From contig DAHVEJ010000004.1 of the NCBI GenBank assembly GCA_027313145.1, positions 1-56,257 on the forward strand: a DNA stretch of 56,257 nt, given 5' to 3'. The stretch comes from Phycisphaerales bacterium (GTDB lineage Bacteria > Planctomycetota > Phycisphaerae > WQYP01). Shown here piece after piece: positions 24,967 to 34,455 of this stretch. Position numbers and translations under genes: made by a program. The stretch's first letter is position 1. The number at the start of each line of letters is the position of its first letter. The notes under the pieces are model-generated. The model made no database searches and was not told the DNA's origin. It saw nothing but the letters and a program-made list of their open reading frames with translations.

Positions 24967-27425
24967 TTACGACGCAGCGACATGAAGAACCGCGGAGGCG
25001 GAAGTCAGCCCCGGGACGGAGGCGGTAATGCGGATTTTTCCAGGCCTTCTTCCCGCGCGCACCAGCAACATGCATAAACCATTGAAGGCACTGCGATAGT
25101 TGGCCTGGTTTGGCTCATGGCAACTCGGATCGCCATTGGCAACGCCGGCCAAAGCACCGGACCCGGTCACGGTAAAGCGCACTATATTGCGGGCGGTGGG
25201 CACTAATCTGCCTTCTGAATCCGTTACGGCAACCGTTATGGAGTGATATCCTGACCATCAGCCGATAATTGCCTGCGGTCAGGCGTAAGAATAATCCCGG
25301 CCGGCGTGCCGGTAGTCTCAATACGATGCGCGGCGACAACAACATTGTTTCTATACCCGAGAGCCTCTATGACACCGGGATGGAATGGCACGGCCCAGTT
25401 CAGATGTAAAAACCGCGGCATTTTTTTCCGGCCCAGACTTTTTCCGTTCACGCGCAACTCAACGGCATCACAGTTGCTGTAACACCAGACATCCACGCTT
25501 TTGCCTTCCTGCCCGGAGAAGTTCCAATGCGGAAAAATATGGACCAGCGGGGTTTGATTCCACCAGGCTTTGTAATACATCGCATTATCTTTTGGAAATC
25601 CGCACATATCCAGGATGCCGAAGTGGGAATTAATACAGGGCCATTTATAAGGGACGGGTTCACCGCGGAAATCAAAACCCGTCCAGACAAATCCACCGGC
25701 AATGTAGCGGCGATTCGCCACGGGCCGCCAGGCGGATTCCGGATTGCCATGATACCCATCAAGGTATCCGGCGGCGGGCTGGTTGGTGTAAATACCACGG
25801 TCACTGGTGTTGCTTCCTATTTCACCAGCCAGCATGGGCTGATTGGGAAAAGCGGTGTGAAATTTATCATAGTTTTGCGGGTCAAAATCCAGGCCCTGAA
25901 TATCGCTATATAGCGCGAAGCCCCGCAGATGAGTAAATTGGGCGTCCCAACCATTACCCCGCGCTCCACCGGCACTCATGGAACAGGAAATCGGCCGCGT
26001 GCGGTCATGACGCAAAATGGCTTGCTTGAGCGTATGAAAAACTTTGGCACCATAGGCTGAATTCTGAACCAGGTGCTCGTCATTGCACACGGACCAGATG
26101 ATCACACTGGGATGGTTGCGGTCGCGCAATACCATATCTTCCACATGGTGCGTATCCGCGTAAGGATCACCGATATGCGTGGTGGGATTATAGGTGTCAC
26201 CTAAGCGGCGATTTTCATCCATCACCAACATGCCAAGCTGATCACACGCTTCATAAAGCGCTTCGGCCATCATGTTTTTGGTGCAGTGAATGGCGTTGCA
26301 ACCCAATTCCTTTAACTTGCGAACGCGCCAGAACCAAAGGCTGTCGGCAGCCCCGATGCCCACGCCCGGAAAATCCTGATGATTGCACGTGCCTTGTATT
26401 TTCACGGATCGACCATTGAGAAAAAATCCCTGGTCAGCGTCAAAATGGATGGTGCGTACACCAAAACTTTGTTCATGTCGATCCACCAGGCTCCCGTGGC
26501 GATAAATGCTGGTTCGCAAGGTATAAAGATTCCGCTTTTCCAGCGACCATAAATCTACATGTTTAAGCGTGACGATCTGTTTGATTCTCCCGTCTGTGCC
26601 AGCAGGAATGTGAACGTCCGATGATACATCCGCGATGGACTGCCCCGTGGCATTGATCACTTCGGAAGTGGTCGTGCAGGATTGATCCAGTCCTGAAGCA
26701 TTGGCAATTCGGGTGTCAATTGTCAGCTCTGCCGATGCGCCGGCGGGATGATCATGCACATCACTGATGACGTAGACGCCCCAGGGAGCGACATGCAGCG
26801 GATCGGCAACATTCAGCCGGACATGCCGATAAATGCCGCCACCTTCATACCACCACCCTTCAAATTCGCGTGGATCCACATAGACCGCGAGAATATTATT
26901 TCCGCCATAATTGGCAAAGGGCGCAATGTTTACTCGAAAGGGTGTATAACCGCCCCGATGCCGCGCGAGGAAATGGCCATTGAGATAGACGTGCGCGTCC
27001 CGATACACGCCCTCAAAGTCAATCCAGACGGAATTTCCCCGATCTGATTTCGGCAGGTAAAAGTGCCGACGGTACCACGCCGGATACAGCGGAAGAAATC
27101 CATGGTTGGCATTGGCGTGAGGATCAAAACTTCCCGCCACAATATAGTCATGCGGGAGATCCACCACACGCCAAGATGAATCATCAAAATCCGTGGACGC
27201 CGGCCCGGTTTTCAAAAGGATATTCGGCGACTTTGGCCGCATCGGCGGCCCTTGAGCTTTGGCAAAGCGCCACTGGGCGTCAAGGAGTTCACGGCGGCGG
27301 GACAAGTGCGCGCCGTGCGCCTGCGGTGGTAACGATTCCGAGCCGCACGCCAACTTTTCCGCCATCAGGGAGGCAGTGGCGGCGAGGGTGGCCGTGAGAA
27401 CTTCGCGACGCTTTGCATAAGCCAT
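24967..27425 (-). pseudogene. Secreted GH2 glycoside hydrolase paralogue, frameshifted near its C-terminus
   Basis: The frame 25236-27425 (729 residues) covers a twin-arginine-like signal (AKRREVLTATLAATASL), GH2 jelly roll, Ig-like domain and TIM barrel, then stops after LSADGQDITP. The next frame resumes as SITVAVTDSEGRLVPTARNI and ends at 24967 with a domain that aligns along its length with the end of the other GH2 (NGDPSCHEPNQ...RSAFNGLC). One missing base near 25240 explains it. The nucleophile E535 (LAGEIGS) is kept, but the acid/base position is D449 (WSVCNDE, not GNE) and the RTAHNPP loop is HCTKNMM. It may be inactive or altered, or the frameshift is a read error. SGNH hydrolase follows upstream on the same strand. 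Confidence 0.8.
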
Positions 27426-27469
27426 GAGCCACCTCTTTAATGGAGCGGCGAAATGCGGCGCATGGTGTT

Positions 27470-28855
27470 TCAGCCGGCCACGGGAACCAGCTCATAGTGG
27501 TGCGCTACGGGCTGATTGGCCTTAAATTCGCGCTGCACGATGGCATTGCCCAGTTTATTCATGGCTTTGACCACGCCAGCCACCGCGCGGGCCGCGGCGG
27601 GATCATTTTCTGTGGTCACCGGCATATTGGGCTTGCCCCATCCATAGTTTTCCATCATAGTTTGCACGCCATGCCAAGCCACGAAATGCGCCTGAATCTG
27701 TTCCCAGACAATGTTATTGACGTTATACGCCTGCCAGAGCATGGGCGTGAAATAATGGGATAGATTCACGCCCGCGGAAAGTTCCTGTGGGGTGAATTCT
27801 CCAATGAGTTTGCCATCGATCAATAATTTGTAATGCGAAGCGGATAATCCTTTCACCGTCAACATTTCCCGATCCAGTTGGCGCGTAAAGCCGCAGAGCT
27901 TGTTAATCAGTGCCGTAGCCGGGTTGGTATACTTGGGATTGGGCTGCGGGGGCAAAAATAAATCCCAGGACGGAAACTGCGGCCAATGTTCATGCAGAGC
28001 AATAATGGGCATGGGCAGCGAACCATCGAGTTGCGTCCAGCTAAGTGAACCATTGCTGGATTTTAGCTTGCTGACGCGGCTGTTGACGCTATGAACCACG
28101 CTGGCCGAAGCGGCGTTGATACTGACATTGGTGACGGTCGCCGGGGCACCCCATGCCTTGAGCAGGGCCTGGGCCATCATCATTTCTGCCGCGGCACTGG
28201 GATGAATGCGGCCGGGAAAAATCTTTTTCGCTAAAGTGGGGTTGATTTTTTCCGCCTTTTTCAACACGTTGACCATGGGCGTGTTGAAATCAACATATAA
28301 CAGATGATTCTTGGCCGCCAACTGTTGCACAAACTTATTGTAGCGAATCAGCACCGCGTTATAACCACCGGGAAAGCGGGGCTTCTGCGTTACATCGTCA
28401 AAGGGCGAAGTTCCCAGAAGCACAATGCGTACGCCGGGAAGATGGCGCTTCAATGAGCGGATAATATGCTCGTAGCCTTTTTCAAAGGTGTTAAAGATTC
28501 CCTGATTGAACGGCCGGTAGCTGGCATCATTCATCGCGAGCATAATCGTGACAACATTAGGCTTGAACGGAAATACATCACGCTTAAGGCGAACATTAAT
28601 GGGGCCTGCCCATCCGCCAGTGACTTTATCCCCACCCACGCCGGCGTCCACAAACCGCACATGGAGCTTGGGAAATCGCGTTAAAACATAGGTTTGCACA
28701 TCGGCGGGGTAAAAACGCTGTTCGGTGATGCTGTCACCATAAAAGCAGACGCGGTCACCGTTTTTAAGAAAAAACTTTTGCTTAGCCGCCATGGCCGGCG
28801 AGGCCACCGCGACAAGCAGCAACGCCACCGCCGAGAGATACTGCAATGATTTCAT
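27470..28855 (-). CDS. Secreted SGNH/GDSL hydrolase
   Basis: 461 residues with a Sec signal (LQYLSAVALLLVAVASPAMA). The SGNH blocks are present: I with FYGDSITEQRF (nucleophile Ser), II Gly in GVGGDKVTGG, III Asn in MLAMNDASYR, and V with His in GRIHPSAAAEMM. The catalytic domain covers about 25-235; the C-terminal 225 residues are an extra helical domain with unknown role. Such enzymes often remove acetyl groups from pectin or xylan. It lies between a GH2 gene and a HEAT lipoprotein, upstream of the GH2 paralogue on the same strand by 45 bases, so they are probably co-transcribed. Substrate unproven. Confidence 0.85.
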   Translation of the reverse strand: MKSLQYLSAVALLLVAVASPAMAAKQKFFLKNGDRVCFYGDSITEQRFYPADVQTYVLTRFPKLHVRFVDAGVGGDKVTGGWAGPINVRLKRDVFPFKPNVVTIMLAMNDASYRPFNQGIFNTFEKGYEHIIRSLKRHLPGVRIVLLGTSPFDDVTQKPRFPGGYNAVLIRYNKFVQQLAAKNHLLYVDFNTPMVNVLKKAEKINPTLAKKIFPGRIHPSAAAEMMMAQALLKAWGAPATVTNVSINAASASVVHSVNSRVSKLKSSNGSLSWTQLDGSLPMPIIALHEHWPQFPSWDLFLPPQPNPKYTNPATALINKLCGFTRQLDREMLTVKGLSASHYKLLIDGKLIGEFTPQELSAGVNLSHYFTPMLWQAYNVNNIVWEQIQAHFVAWHGVQTMMENYGWGKPNMPVTTENDPAAARAVAGVVKAMNKLGNAIVQREFKANQPVAHHYELVPVAG

Positions 28856-28937
28856 ACCCTACTCCAGAAATTGTGCCGCCAAAAAATTTTTACATCACCC
28901 GCACCGCCACCGCAACGGGGCTATAACGAAAAGGGTT

Positions 28938-28964
28938 TTTATACCACGGGAGCAGGTGTGTCAA
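28938..28964 (-). promoter_or_regulatory. Candidate promoter for SGNH-GH2 genes
   Basis: Minus strand: TTGACA (28959-28964), 15-base spacer, TATAAA (28938-28943). Start near 28930, about 75 bases ahead of the SGNH hydrolase ATG at 28855. Strong -35 match; short spacer. Confidence 0.45.
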
Positions 28965-28988
28965 GCGTCCGTTGTTTACGCGCGACTT

Positions 28989-29999
28989 TTACGGTTTTCC
29001 CTGCAGGGCGATTTGTGCCAGCAGGTGCAGGTGTATTAAGCCGGAGGCGGCGGCGATGCGCACCCGTGCATTGGGATCGGTGAGCATTTTTTCCAGTCGG
29101 TGCGCGTTGGACGAAACGGGAATGGCTCCCAAGGCCAGTGCGCCTAATGCACGCATGTGGGAATTCGGACTTTTGGCGGCCTGCACCGCTATTTTTTCGC
29201 CCAGGGTGCTGCCGCGCTGCCCCAAGCCGCGCGCCGCGATCAATTGCGCCGGCGGCGATGGATCTTTTAAACCAGCCAACAGCACATTGACGGCAATGGG
29301 GTTTTGCAGGGTACGACACGTGGATAATGCCGCCAGATGGTCACCGGCGTACGGGCTTAGGCTCAAGGCCACAATGGAATTCACGGCCCGGCGGTATCCC
29401 AAACGCGCCAAGGCGGACGTCACCGCGAGTTTCACGGCATGGCTATGATCGGATGTGTCCGTACGCAGCAACGCAATGGCGGATTTATCTCCCAGGCGGC
29501 CCAGCACAAATGCGGTATTGGCGCGGACGATGGGATTTTTAGAGCTTAACATGCCGGGCAAGGCGTTCATAAACGCGTTATCGCCCAGCCGGGCCAAAGC
29601 GTAAATTGCCGCGGGCCGCACGCTAATGGTCGTGCCGTCGGCTAAATGAATAAGTTGCTTTTTTAATGCGGCCATCTTCTGATAGCCCGCCACCATCGCG
29701 GCGGTAAATTCCACCATCGGAGATGAATCAGATAAACCGCGCTTTACCAACTGTTGGGCCAGCGGGGTGTGCAAATGCTTCAGGCTTTCCAGGGTAATAG
29801 CGCGAATGGAGGGGTCCGGGCTGGAATAGCCGGCCCGCAAAACTGCCTCCGGACCCTGCAAATGAATTCGCGGCGGAGCCGTGGACGTAGCGGTCGCGGA
29901 GCATCCTCCCAGTGCTAATGCCAACGGCGTTGCCAGAGCGAAAATCGCCGCTCTGGAAAAGCTGTGAAGTCTTCCGCCACTATAATGTATACACCGCAT
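28989..29999 (-). CDS. HEAT-repeat lipoprotein
   Basis: 336 residues. The signal ends in a lipobox (ALALGGC), so Cys near position 33 should be lipidated by Lgt and, if Lnt acts, N-acylated. Six to eight HEAT-like helix pairs follow from about residue 55 to the end: IRAITLESLKHLHTPLAQQL, SVRPAAIYALARLGDNAFMN, VRANTAFVLGRLGDKSAIAL, VKLAVTSALARLGYRRAVNS and PPAQLIAARGLGQRGSTLGE. These make a curved protein-binding scaffold on the membrane. Partner unknown. It is directly downstream of lnt by 19 bases, likely the same message. Confidence 0.85.
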   Translation of the reverse strand: MRCIHYSGGRLHSFSRAAIFALATPLALALGGCSATATSTAPPRIHLQGPEAVLRAGYSSPDPSIRAITLESLKHLHTPLAQQLVKRGLSDSSPMVEFTAAMVAGYQKMAALKKQLIHLADGTTISVRPAAIYALARLGDNAFMNALPGMLSSKNPIVRANTAFVLGRLGDKSAIALLRTDTSDHSHAVKLAVTSALARLGYRRAVNSIVALSLSPYAGDHLAALSTCRTLQNPIAVNVLLAGLKDPSPPAQLIAARGLGQRGSTLGEKIAVQAAKSPNSHMRALGALALGAIPVSSNAHRLEKMLTDPNARVRIAAASGLIHLHLLAQIALQGKP

Positions 30000-30017
30000 A
30001 AGACGGTCTCCGTAAAA

Positions 30018-31730
30018 CTAGGTATCAGTTTTGTCCGCGGCACTGGCACCACGGGAATTTTTCTCCCGCGACGCGACTAAACCACGGAGGTAAAGCCGCC
30101 GGACCACCCCCAGCGCCACCGCCAAAACCGCCAGTATAACCATCCACCGCATAAAAATATTGCCCAGGCGCGAAAACAAGGTTATGCGTGAATCCAGAGG
30201 CAATCGGGCCACCGCGATTCCACGGACAAAAGCACTGTGACCATTGGCTTTTACCAGTTTGATTATCTCGCCGTCGGAATTAACAAATCCACAATAGCCG
30301 CCATTGACGGTCCGCGCAATAGGCACGCGATTTTCCACCGCCCGCACCTGATCCGACTGCAGGTGCTGCTGCAATTCCGGCCGACTGTCATACCAGCCAT
30401 CATTGCTGATGCTCATGAGAAACGCCACGCCCTTTTTGCCCTTGCGGACGCGCGCAAACATGCGGGCCGGATGCGACATAACATCCTCATAACAAATCGG
30501 CACGCCAAAACGCCACGCGTGTTTTCCCGCAACCAGTGTAAAGCGGCTCCAGTGAGTTCCCGGCGTAAGTGAATAATCATCATTGGGGCCGAAGGGCGTA
30601 AGTCCCAGTAAAAAACGATGCAACGCCGGGCAGCTTTTTTTAAAGGGGACATATTCACCGAAAGGCACCAGGTGCCGCTTGGCGTAATACCGGGGCAATT
30701 CTCCGGCGGTGGGCGTGAACAGCACGGCTATGTTCTGCATTTTTCGCGTTTTTCCCGAAGCTGTGAAATGAATGCCGCTGGAACCTACCAGCAAATTAAC
30801 CTTGTGGCGCATGGCAAAGCGTGCCAGTTGCAAAACAAAAAGCTGATCCGCCTCCAGCAGATGCCGGCCGGAACGGGAAAATTCATCCGGACTTTGACTA
30901 AGCCATGCCGAGTTTAAAAAGCCCGGGACGGAAGTCTCCGGCCACGCAATGAGGTCGGGATGCCGCTTGGCGGCCTGTCGGGACATGGCGAGGTAGGTAT
31001 TGACCATCGCTTTTTCCTGGGCAGTGTCCGGAGAATTTTTAATATTTTGTGGAATGTAGCGCTGAATGACGGCGATTTTCGGGCCATGCGGGTTCAGTGG
31101 CTGGGAAAGCCGATAAAAGCCATACGTGCCGGCCGCCAGAAAAATAAGGATCGCCGCCGCCGGGGAAATCCAGCGTCGCACGCGGCCGGTGGCAAGGCTG
31201 TCGGCAATAGCGCCGGCGGAAATTCCCGCCAGAAATGTCAGGCCATACATGCCGAAGAGATCAGCCGATTGCAGCAAGAGCGTCGCCGGAGCCAGTGCCA
31301 CGCCCAGGCTGAACCATGGGAAGCCGGTAAACAGTGTGCCGCGCAAATATTCCAGCACCGTCCAAGCTACGGGCACCGCGATGATGGCGGGAATTTTTAA
31401 TTCGCCGGCCAAGATTCGAACCATAAAAACAAAAAGAGGGAAAACCAGCGCCAGATAAAAGCACAGGACAATATATCCCGGCAAAGTAACGATGATCAGC
31501 CAATACAAATTTACCGCAAAGTAGATGTATCCGATCAGATAATACCACGCCCACCAGCGCAGGCCGGTCTTTCCCCGTACAGCGCATATGGACAAGGGAG
31601 CCAAGGCTACTAACGCCAACGGCCAGAGGTAAAAAGGCGGGAACGCCAGCGTGAGACCTATCGGCGTCAGCAATGAAAGCCAGAGCATGGTTCGGGTGCT
31701 AAGCAGAGAATCTTTGCTGGTCAATTCCAT
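30018..31730 (-). CDS. lnt: Apolipoprotein N-acyltransferase
   Basis: 570 residues. Lnt adds the third acyl chain to lipoproteins. The N-terminal 200 residues have about six membrane helices (TPIGLTLAFPPFYLWPLALV at the start; WTVLEYLRGTLFTGFPWFSL). The nitrilase domain follows, about 240-520, with the Glu-Lys-Cys triad at LIAWPETSVPGF, YAKRHLVPFGEYVPF and VPICYEDVMS. A last helix (FMRWMVILAVLAVALGVV) ends the protein. The upstream AGAGG lies a few bases before the ATG. It fits the several lipoproteins in the window. Confidence 0.93.
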   Translation of the reverse strand: MELTSKDSLLSTRTMLWLSLLTPIGLTLAFPPFYLWPLALVALAPLSICAVRGKTGLRWWAWYYLIGYIYFAVNLYWLIIVTLPGYIVLCFYLALVFPLFVFMVRILAGELKIPAIIAVPVAWTVLEYLRGTLFTGFPWFSLGVALAPATLLLQSADLFGMYGLTFLAGISAGAIADSLATGRVRRWISPAAAILIFLAAGTYGFYRLSQPLNPHGPKIAVIQRYIPQNIKNSPDTAQEKAMVNTYLAMSRQAAKRHPDLIAWPETSVPGFLNSAWLSQSPDEFSRSGRHLLEADQLFVLQLARFAMRHKVNLLVGSSGIHFTASGKTRKMQNIAVLFTPTAGELPRYYAKRHLVPFGEYVPFKKSCPALHRFLLGLTPFGPNDDYSLTPGTHWSRFTLVAGKHAWRFGVPICYEDVMSHPARMFARVRKGKKGVAFLMSISNDGWYDSRPELQQHLQSDQVRAVENRVPIARTVNGGYCGFVNSDGEIIKLVKANGHSAFVRGIAVARLPLDSRITLFSRLGNIFMRWMVILAVLAVALGVVRRLYLRGLVASREKNSRGASAADKTDT

Positions 31731-31875
31731 CGCCTCTGATCTTAAGCGAACCGCAGCCTGCCGTCGCGGTACTCTTTGAGGCCCCGCGCAAGCCCGCGCA
31801 GCAGCGCACGATTGCGGCGATGCCGTAAAGCCATCTGCCGCCGGTCCGCAACGACCTGCCGGCCGTTTGCCCGAA

Positions 31876-32958
31876 TTAACGGATAATCCGGGCGCTGCCC
31901 CCGTTAAATACGTGCATCAGCTCGGAAAGGTTGATCTGACTGGTATCGCCGCGCGTGCTTTGCAGCAACGCGCCATGCGCTGCTCCAAGATCAACGGCGT
32001 CCTGCGGATTCATTCCGGTAAGTAGTCCATAAGCCAAGCCAGAGCAGAAACCATCCCCTCCACCCACCCGATCTTCAATTTCCAGCCCTTCATAGCGGCG
32101 GCTATGGTAAAATTTACCATCCATCCAGAGAATCGCGGACCAGTTGTTCACCAATCCCGACTTTACTTCCCGCAGGGTCGTACCCACAGCTTTAATATTG
32201 GGATATTTTTTCACGACCTGTTCCACCATTTTTTCATAGGCCCCGGTGTTCAGATCGGAAAGGTTGTCATCCACCCCGGGGACTTCAAATCCCAGCACCT
32301 TCTGGAAATCCTCTTCATTGCCTATTAATACATCCACATTGTTGATCAGGTTGGTGGTGACGCTCTGGGCTTTTTTGCTGCTCCAGAGCTTGGAGCGGAA
32401 ATTCAGGTCGTAGGAAACAATCGTGCCGGAATCCTTGGCCGCCTTCAGTGCCTCGGCCACCACGCCGGCGGTGCCGTCGGATAGAGCCGTAAAAATCCCG
32501 CCGGTGTGCAGCCAACGGACGCCTTTTTTGAAAATATGTTTGAAATCAATCATGCCCGGCTGCATATTCATCGATGCCGAGTGACCGCGATCATACATGG
32601 TCACCGAGGCCCGCACGCTGGTGCCCACCTCTGTGAAATTCAACCCGATACGATCCTTGCGGCCCACACCGTCATACTCCGCCATGACCACATGGCTCAT
32701 ATCCACACCCACGGCCCGACCATGATTCATAATCAGCCGACCGACCGGGTTAGCGACCAGTCGCCCGGCAAACGCTGTGCGTAAGCCCAGTCGCGCCAGG
32801 CCATAGGCCACATTGTATTCCCCGCCACCAACCCAGACTTCCAGCGAATTGGCAAATTCAATGCGGCCATGGCCCGGAGGCGAAAGCCGTACCATACACT
32901 CGCCAAGGCTCATTTGATCAATTGCGGATTTAGAGGCGGATTTGATTTTCATTTTCAT
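31876..32958 (-). CDS. kdgK: 2-keto-3-deoxygluconate kinase, PfkB family
   Basis: 360 residues from the second ATG (32956-32958); AGGAG is seven bases away from it but only one from the ATG at 32964. PfkB ribokinase fold: GGGEYNVAYGLARLG (substrate Gly-Gly motif), YDLNFRSKLW, NEEDFQKVLG, VGTTLREVKSG and the catalytic GGGDGFCSGLAYGLL (Asp base plus anion hole). The NFRSKLW and NEEDF motifs match KDG kinases of the pectin/uronate pathway. It would phosphorylate KDG, giving KDPG for the aldolase. A perfect TTGTGCGCACAA palindrome upstream also lies before the polygalacturonase gene. Confidence 0.85.
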   Translation of the reverse strand: MKMKIKSASKSAIDQMSLGECMVRLSPPGHGRIEFANSLEVWVGGGEYNVAYGLARLGLRTAFAGRLVANPVGRLIMNHGRAVGVDMSHVVMAEYDGVGRKDRIGLNFTEVGTSVRASVTMYDRGHSASMNMQPGMIDFKHIFKKGVRWLHTGGIFTALSDGTAGVVAEALKAAKDSGTIVSYDLNFRSKLWSSKKAQSVTTNLINNVDVLIGNEEDFQKVLGFEVPGVDDNLSDLNTGAYEKMVEQVVKKYPNIKAVGTTLREVKSGLVNNWSAILWMDGKFYHSRRYEGLEIEDRVGGGDGFCSGLAYGLLTGMNPQDAVDLGAAHGALLQSTRGDTSQINLSELMHVFNGGSARIIR

Positions 32959-33053
32959 GTCCATACTCCTTTAGAGTTATCATGTTCCGACGGGATAATT
33001 CCAGCGATGCACTGCCCGTCCGCAAGTCATCACCAAGACAAAAAGATTAACGG

Positions 33054-33080
33054 AGTTTACCGCAAATGCAAGCCGTACAA
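33054..33080 (-). promoter_or_regulatory. Candidate promoter for KDG kinase
   Basis: Minus strand: TTGTAC (33075-33080), a 15-base spacer and TAAACT (33054-33059). The palindromic operator lies just upstream of it. Weaker matches exist nearby, so the call is tentative. Confidence 0.3.
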
Positions 33081-33087
33081 TTTTTCG

Positions 33088-33101
33088 ATTGTGCGCACAA
33101 T
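33088..33101. promoter_or_regulatory. Perfect 14-bp palindrome, candidate LacI-family operator
   Basis: ATTGTGCGCACAAT is its own reverse complement. It is about 130 bases upstream of the KDG kinase start. The inner 12 bases occur again at 47726-47737, upstream of the polygalacturonase. A CG-centred palindrome of this size fits a LacI-family regulator; such a gene lies at 43407-44627. Confidence 0.65.
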
Positions 33102-33223
33102 TATTTGCCTGGCAAAAGCCTTCTAAACGGCAGCGAGCCTTTTATCTGGCTTTTCCGGCGGTTGAGTCCTTGATGCAATGCGGTTCGACTAACTTTTGGA
33201 TACCCGCTAAGATTTCCAACCGT

Positions 33224-34108
33224 ATGAGAAAAAATACCAAACGCTTTGAAGCTCATAGAACACATCCGTCAACACCCAGGCGTGCGGAAGGGGAAAAAAC
33301 GTTTAAGACGCAGACCAAATACGGCAGGCAATCTCATGAGCCTGGTTTACATTGGGGGCATGTGGGATCCTGGTATGACGATCTGATTGGGCAGGATGGC
33401 AGTGATCATCATCAGAAGCTTATTATTCCTGGTGTCCTGCGAATGCTGGATATCAAGCCGGGGGAACATTTGCTGGATGTCGCCTGTGGGCAGGGGGTTT
33501 TGGGGCGCGCTGCAGCCAAGCGCGGTGTACAAACCACGGGAGTGGACCTGGCAGGCTCATTGATTCAAGCGGCGCTGGAGCGTCGGGAAAATACATCTCT
33601 TGAACACTATTACCAGGCCGACGTGCGCGATCTGGCGGCATGTGCCGCGATAGTTCCAGGTACCTTTGATGCGGCGGCGTGCGTGCTGGCAATTGCCAAT
33701 ATCACCCCGCTTTCTCCCGTGTGGCAAGGCATTTACACCGCCCTGAAGCCCGGCGGAAAATTAGTTGTAGTATTGCTGCACCCGTGCTTCCGGATACCCA
33801 AACAATCGAGCTGGCAATGGGATCAGCAAAACGCGATGCAACACCGTTTGGTGGATGCTTATCTTACCTCGGAAAAAATACCCATCGCCATGCACCCCGG
33901 CCAGGACACCGGCCCCACCACAACCACATTTCACCGTCCATTGCAGGCGTATATTAATACGCTGGGTTCCGCCGGGCTTTGGATAGACCATACGGAAGAA
34001 TGGATCAGCGGAAAAATGCCGCCGCAGGGGATACGCTTTGCGGCACTGGATAAAAGTCGCCGGGAAATTCCCCTATTTCTGGCCCTTCGCGCGATTAAGG
34101 CTGGATAA
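33224..34108 (+). CDS. SAM-dependent methyltransferase, class I
   Basis: 294 residues from the ATG at 33224; the frame runs 45 codons further upstream, but that part overlaps the operator region and has no start that looks used. The methyltransferase domain is at about 55-200: GEHLLDVACGQGVLGRAAAK (motif I, SAM loop), QTTGVDLAGSLIQ (motif II acid), FDAAACVLAIANITPLSPVW and LKPGGKLVVVLLHPCF (motif IV). The C-terminal part (HRPLQAYINTLGSAGLWIDH) is typical of small-molecule methyltransferases. Substrate unknown. The gene is convergent with nothing and is followed by the insertion sequence. Confidence 0.8.
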   Translation: MRKNTKRFEAHRTHPSTPRRAEGEKTFKTQTKYGRQSHEPGLHWGHVGSWYDDLIGQDGSDHHQKLIIPGVLRMLDIKPGEHLLDVACGQGVLGRAAAKRGVQTTGVDLAGSLIQAALERRENTSLEHYYQADVRDLAACAAIVPGTFDAAACVLAIANITPLSPVWQGIYTALKPGGKLVVVLLHPCFRIPKQSSWQWDQQNAMQHRLVDAYLTSEKIPIAMHPGQDTGPTTTTFHRPLQAYINTLGSAGLWIDHTEEWISGKMPPQGIRFAALDKSRREIPLFLALRAIKAG

Positions 34109-34348
34109 CTCATGCAGCGGCCCACAAGCTCAATGCGGAAGTGTTGGATTCGGCATTTCGTTTGAGATGGCACGATATGGCCGGGGTCGTGGGTCGTTTG
34201 GATACAGATTCGATACGGGCCTTGCCGCATTACGGCGCGAGCTTTTTCCGTAATCGCTTTCCGCATCTAACCGCGACGCTTCCGCGTCGGGCTAACCCAA
34301 CCTTCGCACTTTGCGTGGTTTTTGGGGCCGAAAAAATATTTAAATGGC

Positions 34349-34378
34349 CTTGGCAGTAGCGCCAAGCGGTATTTTTTT
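34349..34378 (+). terminator. Terminator-like hairpin at left end of the insertion sequence
   Basis: CTTGGC (34349-34354), loop AGTAGC, GCCAAG (34361-34366), then CGGTA and eight T. Placed before the transposase, it would stop transcription entering from outside, a known self-control feature of insertion sequences. Confidence 0.5.
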
Positions 34379-34455
34379 TCAAAACCCGTCCGGTACAGAC
34401 CTACTTTTGCGGCCGGCTCTATCAATTTTTTCCGCCTTTTGCGATATTGGTACAC

